Shown in pieces: positions 54,434 to 62,698 of a DNA stretch of 64,000 nt. The DNA is from Janibacter cremeus. GTDB lineage: Bacteria > Actinomycetota > Actinomycetes > Actinomycetales > Dermatophilaceae. The position numbers and the translations under genes were made by a program. The stretch lies in the NCBI RefSeq assembly GCF_013409205.1, contig NZ_JACCAE010000001.1, positions 310,001 to 374,000 on the forward strand. The letters run 5' to 3'. Within the stretch, counting starts at the first letter, position 1; each line of letters begins with the position of its first letter. The notes under the pieces were generated by a model. That model was not told the DNA's origin. It did no database searches and worked only from the letters and a program-made list of their open reading frames with translations.

Positions 54434-54505
54434 TCACGAATTGTCGTCCATCCGGGCGACCGGGGCATCGGCGCGTCCGGCACTCGTCTCGTGGGTCGCG
54501 GTCAT
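54434..54505 (-). CDS. 23-residue leader ORF before the TetR gene
   Basis: The ATG at 54505 has GGAGG seven bases upstream, the best ribosome site of this transcript, while the TetR ATG at 54431 has none of its own. The peptide (MTATHETSAGRADAPVARMD plus DNS) ends two bases before the TetR start. It may be a translational coupling device, or the relic of a longer N-terminus shifted out of frame. Confidence 0.45.
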   Translation of the reverse strand: MTATHETSAGRADAPVARMDDNS

Positions 54506-54551
54506 GACTGAACCTCCAAGGCGACGGGCGCGGGGACGGGGTGAGATGACT

Positions 54552-54591
54552 GACAATACAGTTGCATAGGAGTAGATACAAACGTATTGTC
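54552..54591. promoter_or_regulatory. 40-bp dyad operator with promoter boxes on both strands
   Basis: GACAATAC (54552-54559) and GTATTGTC (54584-54591) are perfect complements; inside them TTGCAT and ATACAA form a second near-dyad. On each strand TTGyAT, 17 bases, TATTGT give a -35/-10 pair (plus strand 54562-54590), so repressor and polymerase sites coincide for both the TetR and the acyl-CoA dehydrogenase transcripts. Confidence 0.65.
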
Positions 54592-54628
54592 TCTTCCGAG
54601 TTGCTTTCCGACCCATTGGAGAAGACAC

Positions 54629-55789
<1,161 letters not shown>

Positions 55790-55830
55790 TGAGCACCTCC
55801 CCCTGACGACGACGGGGCGGCTCCTTGCGG

Positions 55831-56601
55831 TCAGCGACCCCGAGCGGCGCGGAAGCGCTCCGTGCGCTCCGCGAACTCCTCGGAGGCGAGCAGCTCCACC
55901 TGCGCGCGCGTCTCGTGCTCGAGCGCGGCGGCGAGCGGCGCAGCCGAGTGTGCGTTGAGCGCGTGCTTCGACAGGGCCACCGCGCGCCGCGGGCGGGCGA
56001 GGACCTCGTCGGCGAGTGCGCCCGCGGTCGCCGCCAGGTCGGCGTCGGGCACGACCCGCGACACCAGTCCGGAGGCGAGGGCCTCGTCGGCGCTCAGCCG
56101 CCGACCGGTCAGCGCCATCTCCCCTGCCAGTGCCCGCCCCACCGTGCTCGGCAGGGTGTAGGTCGTGCCCCCGTCGGGGACGAGCCCGATGGCGGTGAAG
56201 GTGAGCAGGACGTAGGCGGACTCGGCCGCGACGGCCAGGTCGGCGGCGGCGAGGATCGCCGCCCCGAACCCGACCGCCGGGCCGTTGGCCGCCACGATCA
56301 CCGGCACGTCCAGGTCGGTGATGGTCGTGATCAGCCGGCCCGCCGCGTCCATCGCCGCCTGCGCGTCCCCGATGGCACCGGGGGCGAGGTTCGCCCCGAC
56401 GCAGAAGGCCCTCCCCTCGCCGGTGAGGACCACGGCGCGCACCTGCTCGTCCGCACCGGCCTCCTCGAGGACCCGGATCAGCTCCGGCACCGTGGTCGGG
56501 CCGAGGGCGTTGAGCTGCTCCGGTCCGTCGAGCGTGATGCGCACGACCGGACCCGAGCTGTCCACGCGGACGGCGGTGTCGCGCACGCGGTCTTCGGTCA
56601 T
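55831..56601 (-). CDS. Enoyl-CoA hydratase/isomerase family protein
   Basis: 256 residues from the ATG at 56601; GGAGG lies inside the upstream ORF's last codons. Crotonase fold: VRITLDGPEQLNALGPTTVP, VLTGEGRAFCVGANLAPG, VIVAANGPAVGFGAAILAAA, LTFTAIGLVPDGGTTYTLP. One of the two catalytic acids is present near LVPDGG. Acts in beta-oxidation with the convergent acyl-CoA dehydrogenase. Coupled to a 43-residue ORF. Confidence 0.87.
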   Translation of the reverse strand: MTEDRVRDTAVRVDSSGPVVRITLDGPEQLNALGPTTVPELIRVLEEAGADEQVRAVVLTGEGRAFCVGANLAPGAIGDAQAAMDAAGRLITTITDLDVPVIVAANGPAVGFGAAILAAADLAVAAESAYVLLTFTAIGLVPDGGTTYTLPSTVGRALAGEMALTGRRLSADEALASGLVSRVVPDADLAATAGALADEVLARPRRAVALSKHALNAHSAAPLAAALEHETRAQVELLASEEFAERTERFRAARGR

Positions 56602-56606
56602 GGCAG

Positions 56607-56738
56607 TCAGAGCCTCCAGCAGCTGTTGATGGTGTTCTTGCCCCGGGTGAGCCCCTCGTTGCAGTTCACCCGGGCACCACTGTCGCACCAGACCCTGGCC
56701 AGCTGCTTGCCGACCTCGAACTGGATCGCGCGTGCCAT
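56607..56738 (-). CDS. 43-residue ORF coupled to the enoyl-CoA hydratase
   Basis: ATG at 56738 with AAGGAG five bases upstream; stop five bases before the hydratase start, and the hydratase ribosome site lies in its last codons (encoding WRL). The peptide (MARAIQFEVGKQLARVWCDS... ending TINSCWRL) has three Cys and no hydrophobic stretch. Not a known family to me. The strong start and coupling argue for a real small gene. Confidence 0.55.
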   Translation of the reverse strand: MARAIQFEVGKQLARVWCDSGARVNCNEGLTRGKNTINSCWRL

Positions 56739-56808
56739 GGGTCTCCTTCGCCTCAGGACGCCGGGGCATCCCGTGCTCTCCCGGCATGCTGCCACGCCGG
56801 TTCCCAGG

Positions 56809-57183
56809 TCACACGGTCTGCTCGGCCACCCTGCAGGAGAGGACGTTCCACCGGCCCAGGGAGCCCGACCGCAGGGCCTCGTCGAAGCCGACGGGCGTGA
56901 TGACCACTGCGGCCTCCGGGTCGCTGGGGACGGTGAGGATCACGTCGTCCAGGCGGGCGTGGGCCGGGTCCACGCAATCGGTCAGGCCGTGCTCGCGAGC
57001 GTGGGCCCGGGCCGTCTCGAGCGCCCCCACCGGGGCGGACGGTGTCGTCGCGCCGGGCGCGACGGTGGTGGACTCCACCGTACGCTCCTGCCGGGCGACG
57101 TAGCTCGGCAGGATCGCCACGCCGGCGACCAGAGCGGTCACGAATGCCACGACGGCAGACGTGATGAAGGACTTGAAGAACAT
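56809..57183 (-). CDS. Membrane-anchored or secreted hypothetical protein
   Basis: 124 residues from the ATG at 57183 (GGGGGGATGACC upstream). One N-terminal hydrophobic segment (FITSAVVAFVTALVAGVAIL, residues about 6-25) with a lysine before it, then a Thr/Ala/Pro linker and a small domain with two Cys (LTDCVDPAHA, NVLSCRVAEQ) that could form a disulfide outside the cell. No family recognised. Confidence 0.6.
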   Translation of the reverse strand: MFFKSFITSAVVAFVTALVAGVAILPSYVARQERTVESTTVAPGATTPSAPVGALETARAHAREHGLTDCVDPAHARLDDVILTVPSDPEAAVVITPVGFDEALRSGSLGRWNVLSCRVAEQTV

Positions 57184-57316
57184 GGTCATCCCCCCGGATG
57201 TGACGATCAGGTGCCCGAAGGGCGTCACTGCACGCCGGCCGGCAGACCTCCCCGTCTGCAGGACGCCGGCGCCCCGGTCACTCCCCTTCGGTGTCCTTGT
57301 GCGGACATGTCAGAGA

Positions 57317-57342
57317 CTGTCAGCGACCACTGACAACGCTCC
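57317..57342. repeat. 26-bp 13E12-associated repeat, orphan copy 2
   Basis: Identical over 26 bp to 47392-47417 (TGTCAG-N6-CTGACA plus ACGCTCC), but with no DUF222/HNH gene next to it. It lies about 100 bases upstream of the metallo-beta-lactamase gene. Confidence 0.75.
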
Positions 57343-57445
57343 TGCCTGCCAACGCTGTTGGGGACCGGCTACCGTGGCCAGCGCCGGCGCGGACCGTCGG
57401 CCACGGGCCATCGACGCGTGTGCGTGGGCGAGGATTGGAGCAGCG

Positions 57446-58444
57446 ATGGACTGGACGACACCGGGGCCCGAGGAGGTCGCACCGGGGGTTCATCGGATCC
57501 CGCTGCCCCTGCCGATGGACGGGTTGAAGGCGGTCAACGTCTACGCCGTCCTCGGCGAGGAGTCACACACCCTCATCGACGGCGGGTGGGAGATCGACAT
57601 CGCGCAGCGCGCGCTTCAGGATGCTCTGGGCGAGCTCGGGTTGGCTCCGCAGGACTTCGACCAGTGTCTGGTGACGCACCACCACCGCGACCACTACACG
57701 ATGGCGCTGGGCCTGCGGCGGCGAGCGGGGTTGGTCGTCGGTCTGGGCGAAGGGGAGGCGGAGCAGCTCGAGGCGATCCGCTCCACCACCGGCGGGTTCA
57801 ACGGGGCGCGTGATCTGCTCCTGGCCGCCGATGCCACCTCGGTCATCGAGGGCCTGGCGGCCCTGCCCTCACAGCGGCTGGACCCCCAGGACTGGGAAGA
57901 CCCCGACCGCTGGCTGCAGGACGAGGAGAGCGTTGCGGCAGCGGGGCGCTCGCTGCGGGTGCGCGCGACCCCGGGGCACACCCAGGGCCATGTGGTCTTC
58001 TTCGACGACGAGTCCGATCTGATCTTCGCCGGGGACCACGTGCTGCCGCACATCACCCCGTCGATCGGCTTCCAGACCAAGCCGGTGCGCACTCCCCTGG
58101 CGGACTACCTCGGGTCGCTCGCCGACATGCTCACCGAGCGCGACCGCCTGCTGCTGCCGGCCCACGGACTGGCCGGCGGCCGGCTGCACGCCCGCGTCGA
58201 GGAGCTTCTCGCGCACCACGACACGCGCCTGGCCCAGACCGAAGCCGCCGTGCGTGCCGGCGCCTCCACCGGATTCGCCGTCACGCAGGCGCTGCGCTGG
58301 ACCCGCCACGAGCGGCACCTGTCCGAGCTGGACGCGATGAACCAGATGCTCGCGACGACCGAGACGCTCGCCCACCTGCAGGTGCTCGTCGCGCAGGAGC
58401 GGGTCCGGGAGAGCACCGTCGACGGGTGCTGGCGCTACAGCTGA
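57446..58444 (+). CDS. Metallo-beta-lactamase-fold hydrolase
   Basis: 332 residues from the ATG at 57446 (GGAG five bases upstream). MBL motifs: THHHRDH (zinc ligands), ATPGHTQGH, FAGDHVLP, LPAHG. The long C-terminal helical region (about 245-332) with a winged-helix-like tail is typical of the LACTB2/glyoxalase-II-like group acting on thioesters or RNA. Substrate unknown. Confidence 0.85.
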   Translation: MDWTTPGPEEVAPGVHRIPLPLPMDGLKAVNVYAVLGEESHTLIDGGWEIDIAQRALQDALGELGLAPQDFDQCLVTHHHRDHYTMALGLRRRAGLVVGLGEGEAEQLEAIRSTTGGFNGARDLLLAADATSVIEGLAALPSQRLDPQDWEDPDRWLQDEESVAAAGRSLRVRATPGHTQGHVVFFDDESDLIFAGDHVLPHITPSIGFQTKPVRTPLADYLGSLADMLTERDRLLLPAHGLAGGRLHARVEELLAHHDTRLAQTEAAVRAGASTGFAVTQALRWTRHERHLSELDAMNQMLATTETLAHLQVLVAQERVRESTVDGCWRYS

Positions 58445-58467
58445 CGTCGGCAGGAGAGGATGTGCGT

Positions 58468-59724
58468 ATGGACACGACATCAGGCATCGCCCCACGGCTG
58501 CAGGACACCCTGGCCCCACTGCTGCGGGGACCGCTGCCCGTGGCGGTGACGGCGTGGGACGGCTCGCGGGCCGGGCCCTCCGATGGCCCGGCCGTGCACC
58601 TGCGCTCACCCGACGCCCTTCGCCGCCTGCTGTGGTCGCCCGGCGAGCTCGGTGCGGCGCAGGCCTACGTCACCGGCGAGCTGGAGATCGAGGGTGACGT
58701 CGGCGCCCTGCTGGACCGGGTGCGGGAGGATTTTGCCGGTCGGGGGTTGACCGGCTTCCCGACCCGCGAGGCGATCCGCTCCCTTCCCGCACTGGTGAGC
58801 CAGGCGAAGGACCTGGGTCTGCTGTCCGCTCCCCCGCAGCCGCCGGCGAGCCAGGCGCGGTTGCGCGGTCGCGTGCACACCCTGCGCCGTGACCGGTCGG
58901 CGATCAGCCACCACTACGACCTGTCCAACGACTTCTACGCGCTGCTGCTCGAGGAGACGATGGCCTACTCGTGTGCGTGGTTCGGCGAGGGGGACGACCT
59001 CGATCCGGGCCGCCCGCTCGTCGACGCCCAGCGGGCCAAGCTCGACCTGATCTGCCGGGCGCTGCAGCTGCAGGAGGGCGACACCCTCCTGGACGTCGGC
59101 TGCGGCTGGGGTTCGCTCAGCCTGCACGCGGCGGAGCACTACGGCGCGCGCGTGACCGGCGTGACGATCGCCGCCGAGCAGAAGGCCTACATCGACGAGC
59201 AGATCGCCCAGCGCGGCCTGACCGACCGCGTGAGCATCGAGCTTCGGGACTACCGCGAGGTGACGGGTGAGTTCGACGCGGTCGGCTCGATCGAGATGGG
59301 TGAGCACGTCGGGCAGGCGAACTACCCCACCTACGTCGAGGCGCTGCGCAGCCGGGTGCGGCCCGGTGGGCACGTGCTCATCCAGCAGATGTCGCGGCGG
59401 GGCAAGGCCCCCGGCGGGGGGCCCTTCATCGAGGCCTTCATCGCGCCGGACATGCACATGCGCCCGCTCGGCGAGACGGTCGAGTTCTTCGAGTCCGGGG
59501 GCCTGGAGGTGCGGCACGTGCGCACGATGCGTGAGCACTACGTGTGGACTGTCGATGCGTGGCTGGCGACCTTCGAGGAGCACCTGGATGAGCTGACCGA
59601 GCTCGTCGGTGAGGAGGTCGTGCGGGTCTGGCGGCTCTACCTCGTCGGTGGACGCCAGGCCTTCCGCGACGCGCGGATGGGTGTGCACCAGATCCTCTCC
59701 CGCCGACCGGAGGAGACCCGATGA
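58468..59724 (+). CDS. Cyclopropane-fatty-acyl-phospholipid synthase family methyltransferase
   Basis: 418 residues from the ATG at 58468 (GGAGAGG upstream). SAM-binding core DVGCGWGSLSLHAAEHYG, the HYDLSNDFYALLLEETMAYS block, EMGEHVGQANYP, and the lipid-contact end. It transfers a methylene from SAM to an unsaturated phospholipid acyl chain. The N-terminal lipid-binding domain (about 1-140) is typical for CFA proteins. It overlaps the DUF1295 gene (ATGA), a pairing common in actinobacteria. Confidence 0.88.
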   Translation: MDTTSGIAPRLQDTLAPLLRGPLPVAVTAWDGSRAGPSDGPAVHLRSPDALRRLLWSPGELGAAQAYVTGELEIEGDVGALLDRVREDFAGRGLTGFPTREAIRSLPALVSQAKDLGLLSAPPQPPASQARLRGRVHTLRRDRSAISHHYDLSNDFYALLLEETMAYSCAWFGEGDDLDPGRPLVDAQRAKLDLICRALQLQEGDTLLDVGCGWGSLSLHAAEHYGARVTGVTIAAEQKAYIDEQIAQRGLTDRVSIELRDYREVTGEFDAVGSIEMGEHVGQANYPTYVEALRSRVRPGGHVLIQQMSRRGKAPGGGPFIEAFIAPDMHMRPLGETVEFFESGGLEVRHVRTMREHYVWTVDAWLATFEEHLDELTELVGEEVVRVWRLYLVGGRQAFRDARMGVHQILSRRPEETR

Positions 59725-60497
59725 GTTACCTGATCGTCGGCCTGGCCGGGCTGGGCGCCGTCGTCGTGGCGCTCGTGGTCACCGGGATCGTCGCGCAGCG
59801 ACAGGGCCGTGTCGCGGTCATCGATGCGACATGGCCGCTGCTGTTCGTCCTCATCGCCTGGGCGAGTCTGGCGGCGGACGAAGGGAGCGCCCGCTCCTGG
59901 TTGCTGGCCGTGCTGACCACGGTGTGGGGCGGACGCCTGGCGTGGCACCTCGTCGGCCGCCTGCGCGGGGCCGGGGAGGACCCGCGCTACGAGGAGATGC
60001 TGTCCAAGGTCCCGCCCGAGCGCCGTCTCGCCCTGGCGGTGCGCAAGGTCTTCCTCACCCAGGGCGCGGTGGCGTGGTTCGTCGGCCTGCCGCTGATGGT
60101 CGCCGCGACGACCGATCACGACCTCGGGCTCGTCGCGGCGCTCGGGGTGCTGGTGTGGCTGGTCGGGATCCTCTTCGAGGCGATCGGTGACGCCCAGCTG
60201 AAGTCCTTCAAGGCCGACCCGGCGAACAAGGGCAAGATCATGGACCGCGGGCTGTGGGCGTGGACGCGCCACCCGAACTACTTCGGTGATGCCTGCGTGT
60301 GGTGGGGCCTCTTCCTCATCGCCGCGGGGGCCTGGCCGGGCGTGCTCACCGTGCTCTCACCGCTGGCGATGACGCTCCTGCTCGCCTTCGGCAGCGGTGC
60401 CCGCCTGCTGGAGCGCAGCATGGCCCAGCGCCCCGGGTACCCGGAGTACATGGAGCGCACGTCGATGTTCGTCCCGCTGCCACCGAAGCGCTCCTGA
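59721..60497 (+). CDS. DUF1295 membrane protein (steroid-reductase-like)
   Basis: 258 residues, about six membrane segments. The C-terminal part (SFKADPANKGKIMDRGLWAW, TRHPNYFGDACVWWGLFLIA, ERSMAQRPGYPEYMERTS) is the DUF1295/steroid 5-alpha-reductase pattern, a fold that reduces or methylates lipids in the membrane. Coupled to the CFA synthase, so a role in modifying membrane fatty acids is likely. Confidence 0.85.
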   Translation: MSYLIVGLAGLGAVVVALVVTGIVAQRQGRVAVIDATWPLLFVLIAWASLAADEGSARSWLLAVLTTVWGGRLAWHLVGRLRGAGEDPRYEEMLSKVPPERRLALAVRKVFLTQGAVAWFVGLPLMVAATTDHDLGLVAALGVLVWLVGILFEAIGDAQLKSFKADPANKGKIMDRGLWAWTRHPNYFGDACVWWGLFLIAAGAWPGVLTVLSPLAMTLLLAFGSGARLLERSMAQRPGYPEYMERTSMFVPLPPKRS

Positions 60498-60499
60498 CC

Positions 60500-61114
60500 T
60501 CAGCCCCGCTCAGCGACCTCCACGACGGCCTGCGCCGCGAGAGCGTGCCAGCGTCGCGGACGCTCCAGCAGGGCGTGCCCACCGGACACCCCCTGGTACG
60601 TCGCGTCGCCGCCGGCAGCGCGCAGCCGCTCGACGAAATCGCGGGATCGTTGCGGGCTGCACACCGTGTCCGCCTGACCGTGCACGACGCGCACGGCCTT
60701 CTCCCGCAGGTGGTCGATCGGGTCCTGCTCGTCGAGCCAGGGTGCGAGTGCCACGCTGCCGGCCACCGCCTCCTCGTCGCCGCACCGCAGGGCAGCCCAG
60801 CCGCCGCTGGAGTGCCCGAGCAGCACGACCGGCAGGCCGTGCTCGTCGGCGAGCCGGCGCACCAGCTGACGGGTCTGGGCCAGGCCGCTTCCGGTGGGCG
60901 CGATCCAGCCTCCGTCCCGGTTGTGCACCAGGACCGGCGCGACGCTCCCCCGCGAGGCCCGCGAGACCGCGGGCGCGAAGGGCAGCATCCGCAGGTAGGA
61001 GACGTCGCGCGAACGACGCGGTCGCGGCTCGACGGCCCGCCCGCCGTGCAGGATGAGCGCCACCGCGCGAGCGCGCGGTCCCACCCGCACGCGACCCTGC
61101 CGGATCGCGGCCAT
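60500..61114 (-). CDS. Alpha/beta hydrolase
   Basis: 204 residues from the ATG at 61114; a GTG at 61144 would add ten residues. Fold markers: VALILHGGRAVEPRPRR, nucleophile GHSSGGWAALR (Ser), VHGQADTVCSP (Asp), SGGHALLERP (His). Short class of about 200 residues, similar to dienelactone-hydrolase-like esterases. Converges with DUF1295 with two bases between the stops; substrate unknown. Confidence 0.75.
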   Translation of the reverse strand: MAAIRQGRVRVGPRARAVALILHGGRAVEPRPRRSRDVSYLRMLPFAPAVSRASRGSVAPVLVHNRDGGWIAPTGSGLAQTRQLVRRLADEHGLPVVLLGHSSGGWAALRCGDEEAVAGSVALAPWLDEQDPIDHLREKAVRVVHGQADTVCSPQRSRDFVERLRAAGGDATYQGVSGGHALLERPRRWHALAAQAVVEVAERG

Positions 61115-61280
61115 GAGGTTCTCGGACTCGTGCGAGGTGGTCACTCGCGTGAGTCTGTCACGGCGGCTCCTCAGCCTCGTGGCCCAAAGCACCCACACAT
61201 CCCGGGCCCGAGCCACTCGCTCGCTCAGCGCCGCCACCCCCAACCATCAACACCGCTTGCTGCTATTTGCGGTTACACTA

Positions 61281-61317
61281 GGAACCATAAATAAGCCCTC
61301 ATCATAGTTACGGTTCC
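61281..61317. promoter_or_regulatory. Inverted repeat before the Fic gene
   Basis: GGAACCATAA (61281-61290) and TTACGGTTCC (61308-61317) form a 10-bp dyad with one mismatch, ending three bases before the Fic ATG. AT-rich centre suggests promoter and operator overlap. No Shine-Dalgarno precedes the ATG, so the mRNA may be leaderless. Confidence 0.5.
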
Positions 61318-61320
61318 CCG

Positions 61321-62565
61321 ATGTCTGGATCGAGCTCGTCCTCTACGTGGCCCGTGCACGAGTACCGAGTTGTGCCGTGGACGACACCTCCGGACGTCCG
61401 CGGCTCAGATGGTCGGCGTCCGAACGTCAAGGAACGGATGCTCACCGAGATCACGGTGGAGGTGCCGCCACGCATCGCCGACGTCGAGGTCCAGCTGACG
61501 CCTGCGCTTGCCTCGCAGTGCCGCGAGGTCGAGGACGCGATCGCCCGCCTGGACGCCCGATACGGCGACGTGTTGACCGGGCTCACGGCCTTTCTGGTGC
61601 GCAGCGAGTCAGTCGCCTCCTCGCGGATCGAGCAGGTCCACGCAGACCTCGATGACATCGCCCGAGCATCCGTCGCCCACGAGGCCACGCAGGAGGCTCG
61701 GATGACCGTCGCGGCGGCGGGCGCCATGGACATCCTCGTCCGCGGCCAGGAGCCAGGTGGTGAGTTCTCACCCGAGATCGCTCTCACAGCTCACCACCGC
61801 CTCCAGCAGACCGACCGTTGGAACCACTCGCACGCCGGTCGCTACCGCGACATGCAGAACTGGATCGGCGGTAGTGACGTCAGCCCACGCAACGCGGTCC
61901 ACGTGCCGCCACCACCGGATGAGGTCGAGCCGTTGATGGCCGACCTCGCCGCCTTCCTCAATCGTGATGACGTGCCACCCCTCGCACAGGCCGCGCTCGC
62001 CCATGCGCAGTTCGAGGCCATCCACCCCTTCGTCGACGGCAACGGCCGCATCGGGCGTGGACTGATCGCCGTGGCGCTGCGTCGCCGTCGCGTGGCCACC
62101 CAGGTGGTCGTGCCGGTCGCAGCCGCGATGCTGGCCGACGTGGACCGGTACTTCGACACCTTGACCGCCTACCGCCGAGGGGACGCAGCCGCCATGGTCT
62201 CCTACCTCACCCGGGCCGCTGCGCATGCCACGACCGAGGCAGCTGTGTCGGCGCAACGGCTGTCAGCGATGCCGCAGCAGTGGCGAGAGCAAGCGCGCCC
62301 ACGCGCCGGGTCCGGCGCCGCGCTCCTGATCGACGAGCTGACCGCCCATCCGGTCCTCGACGCGACTGCGGCTCAAGGTCTCATCGACCGCAGCGCACCA
62401 CGGACCTACGAGGCCCTGGAGCGCCTCACGGAGTGCGGCGTCCTGCGCGAGACGACTGGCGCGGCGCGCGACCGGGTGTGGGTGGCGGTCGATGTGATGG
62501 ATGAGATCGAGGACCTCGACGAGCGCATCGGAGCACGAAGCCTGCCCCCGAAGCACTGGCGCTGA
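61321..62565 (+). CDS. Fic-domain protein (AMPylator-like)
   Basis: 414 residues. Fic core motif HPFVDGNGRIGRGL (His, Gly-Asn-Gly and second Arg intact), a flap region before it, and an N-terminal segment SVASSRIEQ resembling the inhibitory SxxxE(G/N) helix with Gln after the Glu. The C-terminal part (about 330-405) is a winged helix (GLIDRSAPRTYEALERLTEC). Such proteins transfer AMP to hydroxyl groups of target proteins, or are auto-regulated relatives. Single gene with its own dyad-containing promoter. Confidence 0.88.
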   Translation: MSGSSSSSTWPVHEYRVVPWTTPPDVRGSDGRRPNVKERMLTEITVEVPPRIADVEVQLTPALASQCREVEDAIARLDARYGDVLTGLTAFLVRSESVASSRIEQVHADLDDIARASVAHEATQEARMTVAAAGAMDILVRGQEPGGEFSPEIALTAHHRLQQTDRWNHSHAGRYRDMQNWIGGSDVSPRNAVHVPPPPDEVEPLMADLAAFLNRDDVPPLAQAALAHAQFEAIHPFVDGNGRIGRGLIAVALRRRRVATQVVVPVAAAMLADVDRYFDTLTAYRRGDAAAMVSYLTRAAAHATTEAAVSAQRLSAMPQQWREQARPRAGSGAALLIDELTAHPVLDATAAQGLIDRSAPRTYEALERLTECGVLRETTGAARDRVWVAVDVMDEIEDLDERIGARSLPPKHWR

Positions 62566-62602
62566 CCCGCGAAGGCGCGACGGTGGACGGCGTCGCCCGA
62601 CC

Positions 62603-62698
62603 TCATTGCACCCAGGCGCTGACGAGTGGGATGCCGTCCGCGTCGTGCATGGAGCGCACCTCGACGTTCGCCCCACTGCCGCCCCAGTGCCCCCGATC
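62603..62698 (-). pseudogene. Possible coding remnant in frame after the aldehyde dehydrogenase stop
   Basis: Beyond the TGA at 62701-62699 the same frame stays open for 31 codons to a TGA at 62605-62603, with high GC3 in the last 20 codons (NVEVRSMHDADGIPLVSAWV). It may be the 3' end of a lost gene or of a longer ancestral protein. Confidence 0.3.

Noticed and set aside
55825..57333. Plus-strand ORF of 502 codons opposite the hydratase and small genes
   Set aside because: No domain, crosses several intergenic signals, and opposite genes have ribosome sites and motifs.
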